A program made the position numbers and the translations under genes. A DNA stretch of 22,244 nucleotides from Nitrospinaceae bacterium (lineage in GTDB: Bacteria > Nitrospinota > Nitrospinia > Nitrospinales > VA-1). Location: positions 1 through 22,244 of the forward strand of contig JAJDBA010000253.1 of assembly GCA_029261675.1 (NCBI GenBank). The letters run 5' to 3'. Under the pieces are notes generated by a model. The model did no database searches. It saw only the letters and a program-made list of their open reading frames with translations, and had not been told where the DNA came from. Below are positions 7,546 to 19,500 of the stretch, piece after piece. The first letter of the stretch is position 1. Every line of letters starts with the position of its first letter.

Positions 7546-10500
7546 AAGGTAAGAAAAACTCTTTGTCTTTTCCAAAAGCGAAGCCGGTACAAATCACAAC
7601 AACCATACAAACAAAAGAGAAAGAGGACATTGCCATTATTGGTATGAGTTGTCATTTTCCAAGAGGAGCGATAGATCCGGATACATTTTGGAAAAATTTA
7701 TCCCAAAACAGAGATTGTATATCTTCAATCTGCAAAAGTAGACCACAAATTATAAATCAAAACCAAAATGAGCATACTAAACTAGATAGCTTATTTCCTG
7801 ATTGGGGTGGATTTATCAATAATGTAGACATGTTTGACGCATCCTTTTTTCAAATTTCGGCCCTTGAGGCTGAAAGTATGGATCCGCAACAACGCAAAAT
7901 CCTGGAACTTATCTGGAGCCTTCTTGAAAATAGTGGGTACAATCCTAAACAACTATCAGGAAAAGATGTCGGTATTTTTATCGGCGCGCACAATAACGAT
8001 TATGCGGAATTAGTTCTTAAAGATTCTTCTTATACAGAGCATTATGGAGCATACCTAGATTCCGGAGTACACATGAGCATGATTGCGAATCGTGTTTCCC
8101 GTTGGTTTAATTTTCATGGCCCCAGTGAAGTTATTAATACTGCGTGCTCTAGTTCATTAGTAGCTATTAATCACGCAGTAGAATCAATATATCGTGGAGA
8201 AAGTAGTTTGGCTATCGCGGGTGGAATTAATCTGTTGTTAACACCTCGTATTTATCACGCTTGTCATCATGCAAAAATGTTGTCTCCTGATGGTCGATGC
8301 AAAACTTTTGATGAAAGTGCTGATGGGTTTGTTCGTTCAGAAGGGTATGGAGCTGTTGCTCTCAAATCATATAGTAAAGCTTTAGAGGATCAAGATTTAA
8401 TCTATGGTGTAATTAAGAGCGCTGCTATCAATCATGATGGCCATTCTAATTCTCTACGCGCTCCCAATCTCAACTCTCAAAAAGAATTGATCAAGACAGC
8501 CTATCAAAAATCAGGTATTTCTATTGAAACCATCAGTTATATTGAGACTCATGGTACTGGTACGTCTTTAGGGGATCCCATTGAAGTCCAAGCCCTGCAA
8601 GAAGCATTTTATGAGATAGATCCCGACATTCCTCATCATTTTTGCGGATTGGGAACGGTAAAAACCAATATAGGTCATTGTGAGTCTGCTGCAGGTATTG
8701 CGGGAGTAGTTAAAGTTCTATTAGCTATGAAGAATCAAATGATTCCAGGAATCCTTCACTTTAAAAAGCTAAATCCTTATATTTCATTAGAAAAATCTCC
8801 TTTTTACATTGTAGAACAAAATAAAGAGTGGAAACGTTTTAAAAATGATTTAGGGCAAGAAATTCCTAGGCGTGCAGGAGTCAGCTCTTTTGGATTTGGA
8901 GGATCTAACGCTCATTTGGTGATTGAAGAGTATATCCCTGACCGGCAGAAGGTCAGGAGTATTGTTGAACCATCTCCAACTCCTGTAATGATCGTACTGT
9001 CGGCGAAGAACAAAGACCGATTAAAGGAGATGGTAAAAAACCTTCATACTTATCTATCCGTTAATTATGAATCCGAGCAATCAATGGTCAATGGTCAATC
9101 TTCACTTAGGCTTTCTGATCTGGCTTATACCTTACAAGTAGGCCGAGAAGCAATGGAAGAGCGCTTAGGGCTTATTGTTCATTCTATGCAAGAGATTTTG
9201 GAAAAGCTGAAAGGTTTTATTGATGGTAGAGAGGATGTGAAAGATCTTTTTTTGGGGCGGGTTAAAGATAACAAAGAGACCATGGTTGTATTTGCCGCAG
9301 ATGAAGAGTTGCAGGATGCATTGGGTAAGTGGATTGAACGTAAAAAGTTCTCTAAACTTTTGAGCTTTTGGGTAAAAGGGTTGAACTTCGATTGGAATGA
9401 ATTGTATGAGGAGAATAAGCCGCAGCGGATCAGCGTACCCACTTATCCCTTTGCAAAGGAGCGGTATTGGATAGATCAGAAGTTTGAAGACGGAGGTCTG
9501 TGGTCTGAGGACAGAGGTCTGAGGTTTGCAAGAGAAGTGAAACTACATCCTTTGGTACACCGGAATACCTCGGACGTATCCGAGTTGAAGTTTAGTTCTC
9601 TGTTTACAGGGAAGGAGTTTTTTCTAAATGATCATCAGGTGAAAGGTGAGAAGGTCTTGCCTGGAGTGGCATATCTTGAAATGGCTCAAGAAGCGGTAAA
9701 GCAGGCTTTTGGAAAGTTTTTCAAAGACAATCAAAACATTCAGCTCAAAAATGTTGTGTGGGTAAGGCCATTTATTGTAGGGGATGAGCCGCAAGAACTT
9801 AATATTGGGTTATTCCCTGAAGAGAATGGAGAGATTTTCTACGAAATCTACACCGATAGCCCAAACCCGGAAGAAGAGTTCCTTTTGTATAGCCAAGGTG
9901 TGGTAATATTAACTGCCTTTGACAATCCCCAATCTGTGAATCTTGACGATTTGCGTGCAAAATTTAATAAAAATGGCCTTAGCCCTAAAGAGTGTTATAA
10001 CGTTTTCAAGGTTATGGGGATTGACTATGGTCCAGCTCATCAGGGCCTTGAAAAAATTTACGTGGGAGAAGATGGAGAAGGTCGGGCCGAAGTTTTGGCT
10101 AAACTAACTTTGCCCTCCTCTGTTTTAAATACAAAAGAGCAATTCATCCTTCATCCCAGCCTATTGGACTCAGCTCTTCAAGCCTCAATCGGAATTGGCT
10201 CATTAGATGGAGATCTGAACCACGCCTCTGGCGACAATCTTTTACGGTTATCGTTGCCCTTTGCATTGGAAAGCCTTGAAATCATAGAGAGTAGCGCTGA
10301 ATCAATGTGGGCATGGATACGATTGGTTCGACATTCCGGCTCTGATGATAATAAAGCATTGACTAACATCCAGAAGCTGGATATTGATCTTTGTGACAAT
10401 GAAGGGAATATCTGTGTTAAGTTGCGTGGGTTTTCCTCTCGAGTGTTTGAAAGAGATGTTATCGAGAAATCTGATGCAATTGGTACGTTGATAGTTAAAC

Positions 10501-13500
10501 CGGTTTGGAAGGAAAAACAGGATGTTGTTCATTCGCTTGATCCAAATCAGAAACTTACGGAATATAGTGAACACCGAGTCTTTTTATGTGGCTTAAATCA
10601 AAAAAGTCAACAATTGCAAATGGAAATTCCTCATATCTCTTTGACAAATCTTCAATCCAATCAAAAAACTTTGGAACAACGTTTTAACTATTATTCACTA
10701 CAATTGTTTGAAAACATTCAAACGATCCTACAGGAAAAACCTAAAGGGAATGTTTTGATTCAGATTCTTGTTCCCACGCAAGGTTCTGCGCAAGCGCTTT
10801 CCGGCTTATCAGGGCTTTTAAAAACAGCGCATTTGGAGAATCCCAAAATATTAGGGCAAGTGATTGGAGTGAAAGAGGATGAATCAGGCGAGGATATAAT
10901 TGCTAAACTACAAGGCTACAGTCGGTCATTTGAAGATCAATATGTACGCTATGAAGGAGCAAAACGTTTGGTATGTTCCTTTGAAGAAGTTACTAGTTCT
11001 GAAAAAGGTCAAAATATTCCTTGGAGAGATAAAGGTGTCTATTTAATTACAGGTGGAACAGGGGGATTGGGTTTGATTTTTGCCAAAGAGATAACAGAAA
11101 AGGTAAAAGGTGTAACCTTAATTTTGACTGGCCGTTCTGAGTTGAGCAAAGAGAAACAAGTTATACTCAAGGAGCTGGAAATTTCAGGCGCTAAGGTCGA
11201 ATACAAATCTGTGGATGTTTGTGATAAAGAAGCCGTTGAAATTCTCGTCCGGGATATTCAAAGTAATTTTAGATGCCTAAACGGTATCATCCATAGCGCG
11301 GGAGTGATTAGTGACAATTTCATTTTGAAAAAGAGTAAAGCGGAGTTTGAACAGGTTCTTGCACCAAAGGTTGCTGGAGTAATTAACCTTGACCAGGCAA
11401 CGGCAGAATTGGATTTAGACTTTTTTATTATGTTTTCATCTGTAGCCGGTGTAACTGGTAACATAGGACAAGCTGACTATTCAACCGGTAATGCTTTTAT
11501 GGATATTTTTGCCAAATATCGTAATTCGTTGCTTGATTTGAAAAAGCGTAGCGGGCAAACCATTTCAATCAATTGGCCTCTTTGGCGGGAAGGAGGTATG
11601 GAGGTGGATGATGCAACAGAGAAGATGATGAAAGATAGCATGGGATTGAAACCAATGGAGACATCTTCAGGTATTAAGGCTTTTTATCAATGTCTCTCTT
11701 CCAGAGAATCGCAAGTTATGGTAATAGAAGGTGATTTGAGGAAATTTTATGCCTTTTTTAGCAAAGCTTTTGATCCCACGAATAACCTAGAAGAGGAGGT
11801 AAGCAAAGAGTTTTTTGAAGGAAAATCCGAAAAAGAGGCGTTTGAAGAAAAGGCCATCGCTTATTTTAAAAAACGAATATCAATGTCCTTAAAATTACCC
11901 GTCCATAGGATTGAATCTGATGAACCTCTGGAAAAATATGGTATTGATTCAATTATGGTGATGCAAATAACCACTGATCTTGAAAAAATCTTTGGGTCTT
12001 TGTCTAAAACCATCTTTTTTGAATATCAAACTGTTCATGAAATTAGCCAATACTTTTTAGAGTCTTATCTACCTCAACTCGTCAAACTTCTTAATCAGAA
12101 TGTTGTAAATCAAATTACCCCAAAAAAGAGAGAATCAGCTCTCAAAGATCTAATATCCTCTGAATTTTCTAAACGATCTCGTCGTCGTAGTTTCAGTTCG
12201 ATTCTTACCAAACCAACGCATTCTTTTGAAACAACTCCTTTAGATATTGCCATTATAGGGCTTTCCGGCAAGTATCCAGAGTCCAAAAATTTAGAAGAGT
12301 ATTGGCATAATTTGCGTGTTGGCAAAGATTGTATCATAGAGGTTCCTAAAGATCGTTGGGATTGGAGAGATTATTATACGGAAGATCGCAGTAAACCTGG
12401 TTATCATTACAGCAAATGGGGTGGGTTTATTGCAGATGTGGATAAATTTGATCCTCTGTTTTTTAATATTTCTCCCCGTGAAGCTGAGTTGATGGATCCC
12501 CAGGAACGTCTATTTTTAGAGCAAACCTGGATGGCTTTAGAAGATGCGGGTTATAGACGTGAAGATTTACAAGGAGAGGCTAAAGAGTTTCTAGCTGGCC
12601 AAGTAGGTGTTTACGTTGGAGTGATGTCTGGAGATTATCAATTGTTTGGAGTAGAGGAGTGTTTACGTGGAAATCCATTGGTATTGGGAGGGAGTTACGC
12701 TAGTATTGCGAATCGAGTCTCTTACTTTTTAAACCTTCATGGACCCAGCATGACGGTTGATACGATGTGCTCCAGCTCTTTGACAACTCTCCATTTGGCT
12801 TGTCAGGATTTAAAACAGGGGCGCATAAACCTTGGAATAGCCGGTGGTGTGAATGTGACCATTCATCCCAATAAATATCTTAGATTAAGCATGGGGCAAT
12901 TCATATCTAGTCGAGGTCATTGCGAGAGTTTTGGCCAAGGGGGTGATGGTTATATTCCCGGAGAAGGAGTAGGAGTTGTTTTATTGAAACGACTCTCTGA
13001 TGCAGAGAGAGATGGAGATCATATATATGGGGTAATCAAGGGCAGTGCGGTGAATCATGGTGGTAAGACAAATGGCTACACTGTCCCTAATCCTAATGCT
13101 CAAAAAACAGCAGTCTTAAGAGCACTTAAAGAATCAGGAATTGATCCCAAAGCGATTAGTTATATTGAAGCTCATGGAACAGGAACTAAATTAGGAGATC
13201 CCATTGAGATTGCTGGGTTGAGTAAAGCGTTTGGTTTCAGCGAAAAGGGAGCCCGTCATGACAAGCAATATTGCCAGATTGGTTCAGCAAAGTCGAATAT
13301 TGGGCATTGTGAGAGCGCAGCAGGGATTGCAGGAGTGACTAAAATCTTGCTTCAAATGCGATATGGACAAATTGTTCCCTCCTTGCACTCTGATGTGTTG
13401 AATCCAAATATAAACTTTGCCAATACTCCTTTTGTTGTAAATCAGGAGTTGATGGAGTGGCAAAATCCTATTATAGATGGAAAAGAATACCCCAGAATTG

Positions 13501-16500
13501 CTGGTATTTCCTCCTTTGGAGCAGGTGGATCTAACGCCCATGTGTTAATTGAGGAGTACGTATCCGGCAATCGTAAAGAGCAATGTTATGTCGTGTGCTC
13601 TTCAAATTCAGTGATGGTTCCACTTTCAGCAATGAACCAAGATTGTTTGAAGGAGTATGCTGGAAAGTTGCTTCAATTTATCCAAAGATATGAATCCGAA
13701 CAGATGGAAATTAATCTGGCAGATCTCGCTTACACTTTCCAGATAGGCCGTGAAGCGATGGAAGAACGTTTAGGGCTAATCGTTCACTCAATAAAAGAAC
13801 TTGAAGAAAAGCTTCAAGGTTTTCTCAATGGCATTGATGATATAGAAGATCTTTATATTGGACAAGTTAAACCTAATAAAGTGACTTTGGCTGTCTTAAC
13901 CTCAGATGATGATATGGCCAAAATTATTGATATTTGGATAAGTAAAGGGAAATACGGCAAACTTTTTGAGCTTTGGGTCAAAGGTTTGACTTTTGATTGG
14001 AATAAACTTTATGGAGAGAATAAACCACAACGGATTAGTGCCCCTACATACCCTTTTGCAAGAGAGCGTTACTGGGTGGATCAGAAGTCGGAAGACGGAG
14101 GTTTGAGGTCAGAGGTCCTAGGTCAGAGGTCTGGAAGAGAAGCGAAACTACATCCTTTGGTACACCGGAATACTTCGAATGTCTCTGAGTTGAAGTTCAG
14201 TTCGCTGTTTACAGGAGAGGAGTTTTTTCTAAATGATCATCAGGTGAAAGGGGAGAAGGTTTTGCCAGGCGTAGCTTATCTTGAAATGGCTCAAGAGGCA
14301 ATCAAACAAGTTGTGGGTAAGTTTTCTAATGACAGCCAAATTATTCAACTTAAAAACATTGCTTGGATTAAGCCCATTGTGGTAGGGGATGAGTTTCAAG
14401 AGGTAAATATCAATTTATTCCCAGAAGATAATGGGGAGATTAGTTACGAAATCTATACCGACAATCCAAACTCTGAAGACGAGTACAATGTACACAGTCA
14501 GGGAGTGGTTATATTGACTTCCTTTGATAAGCCTAAACCTCTAAATATTAGTGATTTGGAGGCAAAACTTAATCACCGCGGTATAAGCCCAAAAGAGTGT
14601 TATGAAGCTTTCAACGCTATAGGGCTTGATTATGGACCCGCTCACCAGGGGCTTGAGAAGGTTTACATAGGGGATAATGAAGTGTTAGCCAAAGTGACTT
14701 TGCCTGCTTCTGTTTCGGAGACAAAAGAGAGGTTTACTCTTCATCCCAGCATCTTGGACTCTGCCCTTCAGGCTTCAATTGGAATTGGTCTCAGTGAGGA
14801 AGCGTTAAATCTATCGCCCGGCAACAACCTTTTACAACCTTCCTTACCATTTGCGTTGGACAGTCTTGAAATCATAGATACTTGCACTGAGTCAATGTGG
14901 GCATGGATTCGCGTGATCCGTCAATCCGGCTCTGACGTAGGTGCATCGGGTAAAATTCTGAAACTGGATATCGAGCTTTGTGATGAGGATGGAAATATTT
15001 GTGTGAAGATGAGAGGGTTTTCCTCCCGAGTACTTGAAGGAGAGATTTCGAAGAAACCTGATGCAATTAGTACATTAATGGTTAAACCGGTTTGGAAGGC
15101 AAAACCCTTTGATCAAGGTACAAATCCCACAGAATACACGTCCCACTTAGTTTTCTTGTGCAGCCTAAATCAAAAAAGCCAACTATTCCAAGATAAAATA
15201 TCTCAAATATCTTTCATAGATTTTGAATCTAGTCAAAAAAGTTTGGAAAAAGATTTTGAGGAGTACGCTTTACAGCTGTTCGGCCATATACAGAAGATCC
15301 TTCAGGAAAAACCCAAAAACAATGTATTAATTCAAGTCCTTGTTCTTGATCACGGTTCTAAACAACTATTTTCCGGTTTGTCAGGGCTTTTAAAAACAGC
15401 GCATTTGGAGAATCCCAAAATGTTTGGGCAAGTAATTGAAGTGAAAGAGGATGAATCAGTAGATGATATTTTTGCCAAACTACAAGCCAGCAGCCAATCG
15501 CCTGAAGATCAACAGATACGTTATGAAGATGAGGAACGTTTAGTTAGTTCCTTTGAAGAAGTTACCAGTTCTGAAAAAGGTCGAAATATTCCATGGAGAG
15601 ATAAAGGAGTCTATTTGATAACTGGTGGAACAGGGGGATTGGGTTTGATTTTTGCCAAGGAGATAACGGAAAAGGTAAAAGGTGTAACCTTAATTTTGAC
15701 AGGCCGTTCGGAATTGAGCAAAGAGAAACAAGTTATACTCAAGGAGCTGGAAATCGTAGGCGCTAAGGTAGATTACAAATCCGTGGATGTTTGTAACAAA
15801 GAAGCTGTTGAAATTCTAATCCACGAAATTCAAAACAAATTTGGATGCCTAAACGGTATCATCCATAGCGCTGGAGTGATTAGTGACAATTTTATTTTGA
15901 AAAAGAGTAAAGCCGAGTTTGAACAGGTTCTTGCACCAAAGGTTGCTGGAGTAATTAACCTTGACCTGGCAACAACAGAATTGGATTTAGAATTTTTTAT
16001 TATGTTTTCATCTGTAGCCGGTGTAACAGGCAACATAGGACAAGCTGACTATTCAACCGGTAATGCCTTTATGGATATTTTTTCCAAATATCGTAATTCA
16101 TTGCTTGATTTAAAAAAGCGTAGCGGGCAAACTATTTCAATCAATTGGCCTCTTTGGCGAGAAGGAGGTATGGAGGTGGATGAAACAACAGAGAAGATGA
16201 TGAAAGAGAGCATGGGGTTGAAACCAATGGAGACATCTTCAGGTATTGAGGCTTTTTATCAATGTCTCTCTTCCAGAGAATCGCAAGTTATGGTGATGGA
16301 AGGTGATTTGAGGAAATTTTCTGTCTTTTTTAGCAAAACCCTTGATCCCACGGATAACCTGGAAGAGGAGGTAAGCGAAAAGTTTTTTGAAGAAAAATTC
16401 GAAAAAGAGGCGTTTGAAGAAAAGGTCGTTGCTTATTTTAAAAAACGAATATCGAAGACCTTAAAATTACCCGTCCAATGGATTGAGGCTGATGAACCTC

Positions 16501-19500
16501 TGGAAAAATATGGCATTGATTCAATTATGGTGATGCAACTAACCAATGAGCTTGAAAAGACCTTTGGATCTTTGTCTAAAACCCTCTTTTTTGAATATAA
16601 AACTGTTCATGAAATCAGCCAATACTTTTTAGAGGCTTATTTACCTCAGCTTATCAAACTTCTTATTCTGAATAAGGTAAATCAAATTGTCCCAAAAAAC
16701 AAAGAATCAGCTACTATTCAAAAAGCTCTAATATCGCCTGAATTTTCTAAACGATCTCGTCGGCTTTGGAAGGCAAAACCCCTTGATCAATGTACAAATC
16801 CCATAGAGTACAGGGCAAAGAGTGCCCCTGCTTTATTAGAGGTTACTTCAGTGGTAGATGCAGGTAACTTGTTTGATAAAATTCAGCAAGTTTTGGGGCA
16901 AATGGTTTCCAATTTATTGAAAGTGGAGCTAGAGGATTTGGATATGGATGCAGAGTTGAGTGAATATGGTTTTGATCATATAACTTTGACTGATTTCAGT
17001 AATCTTCTGAATCAAAAATATAAACTCGGATTAGCTCCTACGGTATTTTTTGAGTACCCGACCATTAGAAGTTTTGCAAAATATTTGGCAGAAGAACACC
17101 AAGGGGTATTTGCTGAACAGTTTACAATTTCTGAAACCAAAAAAATAAATCAGGAACTGAAAAAGACTACAAAAAAATATCCCCTTTCAGAAGGCCAAAA
17201 AGGTCTCTGGATGCTGCAAAAAACATATCCTGAAATGACTGCCTATAATGTTCCCATGGCCCTTTGTATCAAACAGGAAATCAATACGAATCTATTCAGG
17301 AAAGCCTGCGAGTTTACCATAAAGTGTCACCCCATTTTAGGCTCGGTTATTTTAGAGGATAATGGAGAGCCCTATCAAACTATTCTTTCAACTGAGAACC
17401 TATCATTTCAATTGGAAAAGATTGGACATCTTAAAGAAGACGAGATGACTTCTTACTTGAGAAAAAAAGTAAAAGAACCATTTGATCTTGAGACTGGTCC
17501 TTTAATGCGCATCCATCTCTTTTCTGTGTCAGAGCAGGAGAGTGTTTTGCTGATAACCATTCATCACATTATATTTGATGGAATCTCAGTGCTTTTGTTT
17601 ATGCAATCATTATTAAATGCATATTTTGAGTATATTAAAGGCAAAAAACCAATGCTTCCTTTTTCTAAAACAAACTATTATGATTTTGTAAAATGGGAAC
17701 AGGATATGCTGTCAAATCAGGAAGGCCGGAACCACCTAAAGTACTGGAAAGAGCAACTAGCCGGAGAACTCCCTGTGTTATCACTTCCAACAGATCATCC
17801 ACGGCCATTAGTACAGAGTTTTAATGGAAAAACTTATGATATCATCCTTGATCCTGAATTAGCTAAAATATTAAAAGCAATGGCAAAAACTAAACAAATG
17901 AGATTGTCAACATTGTACCTTGGCATATTTAAAGTTCTTTTACATCACTATACAGGGCAGGAAGATATTATAGTTGGTATGCCAACATTTGGTCGTCCAC
18001 AACAACGCTTTGAAGATGTATTAGGATATTTTATTAACATGATCGTTATACGAAGTAGTTTGTCAGAAGAGTCAACCTTTATAGATTTTCTGAAAAAACT
18101 GCAGTTAACAATTTTAGATGGACTTAACCATGCTGTTTATCCATTTACAGCTTTAGTAAAAAATCTGAACGTGAATCGGAATCAGGCAATAGCACCAGTA
18201 TTTCAGGTCACTTACGCCTATCAAAGCTTTATCTCCCCAGCCCGTTTAAAAGAGATGAATAATAATTTTCAGGATTTCATCCCAATGGAGCCTTTAAAAG
18301 GAATTCATCAGGAAGGTGCAGATGATTTTGGACTGGAAATTTATGAAGAAAATGAGAGTTTCAGATTTATAATAGATTACAATGCAGATCTATTTAATGT
18401 TTCGACCATTCAGAGAATGATGAGACATTATATAAATTTGATTGAAGAAATTGTAAAGCAACCAGACAAAAAAATAGCAAGTTATGACTTTTTGTCAAAG
18501 CAAGAGAAAGAAAAGATCCTAATAGAATGGAACAACACAAAAACAGAGTATCCAAAAGAGAAATGTATTCATGAATTGATTGATGAACAAGCAGAAAAGA
18601 CGCCGAATAAAATAGCCATCCGGTTTGAGGAGCAGAACCTAACATATCAGGAACTCAATCAACAAAGCAACCTACTCGCAAAATATTTGCAAAAACAGGG
18701 AATTCAACCTGGAGATTTAGTTGGGCTTTGTTTGGAACGATCTCTGAAAACTGTCATTGGTATTCTGGGCATTATGAAAGCGGGGGGGGCCTATGTACCT
18801 ATAGATCCCGAGTATCCAGAAACTCGTATTAGATACATACTGGAAGATAGTCAGGTGAAGATTTTAATTACCAGTGAAGGACTTGAGGAGAGAGTGTCTG
18901 TTTTAGTCTCTGGAAAAAAGTGTAAATTATGTGTAATTGACAAACAATGGAATGGAATAATAAAAACAGATGCGAAATTAGAAAATAGAGTCCAACTTGA
19001 ACATGCAGCTTATGTGATCTATACATCTGGTTCTACAGGCAGACCTAAGGGGGTAATTATATCTCATAACTCAATTGCCACTCACGCTCAGGGAGTACAA
19101 AGTTATTATAACCTCTCATCTGATGACCATGTACTACAGTTTGCGCCACTTAATGTTGATGCTTCGTTAGAACAGATCTTGCCAGGGCTAATGAAAGGTG
19201 TAATGATAGTACTTAGAGATAGAGAAATATGGACTCCGGCAGAGTTCCTTAAAAAAGTTTCAGAATATGGGATCACTGTTATAGACATTCCACCTGCCTA
19301 TTTGCACGAACTACTCCTTGTATCATCATATACACATGAATTAGCCACACAAAAACAACTTAGGTTGGTAATCGCTGGAGGCGAAGCCATTTTACCAGAG
19401 ACAATAGACCTTTGGCAAAATAGTCCAATGAATTCAATACTTCTTATCAATGCCTACGGTCCCACTGAGACAACTATAACTAGTACAGCATTCCAAATAA

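Larger units (their letters stand above)
7626..12080 (+). other. PKS module 1: KS-DH-KR-ACP without AT
   Basis: The KS has the full C892, H1027, H1069 triad (NTACSSSL, ETHGTGT, NIGHCESAAG). The 185 residues between KS and DH keep only the KS-to-AT linker fold (GREAMEERL) and the post-AT tail ending PTYPFAKERYW, so there is no acyltransferase. DH has HQVKGEKVLPG and LLDSALQ. KR has S1990 and Y2003, and the loop reads GVISD, keeping the last aspartate of the B-type LDD signature. No ER or MT is seen. Expected action on a 4-hydroxybenzoyl starter: one malonyl extension, reduction and dehydration to a hydroxycinnamoyl thioester. Confidence 0.85.
12243..16650 (+). other. PKS module 2: KS-DH-KR-ACP without AT
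   Basis: KS2 reads like classic trans-AT ketosynthases (VDTMCSSSLTTLHLACQ, IHPNKYLRLS, GKTNGYTVPNP) with C2433, H2568 and H2612, and differs clearly from KS1. The downstream linker, DH (H2923, D3096), KR (Y3527) and ACP (S3684) are near-duplicates of module 1. Expected result: a second extension leaving a conjugated 2,4-diene. Again no AT and no ER are present. Confidence 0.85.
13715..16763 (+). repeat. Module 2 copy of duplicated linker-DH-KR-ACP block
   Basis: Partner of 9110-12184. Close similarity ends sharply at the shared AAACGATCTCGTCG (12171-12184 and 16750-16763). In module 1 the next sequence leads to KS2, but here a copied pre-KR linker follows at once. Confidence 0.85.

Noticed and set aside
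8938..9540. Megasynthase as a pseudogene because AT domains are missing
   Set aside because: The frame is intact for 5232 codons and catalytic residues are kept; AT-less modules with such linkers are normal in trans-AT systems.
11258..16036. Twin antisense ORFs of 68 residues at 11258-11464 and 15830-16036
   Set aside because: They resemble each other only because the KR coding sequence is duplicated; they have no independent support.
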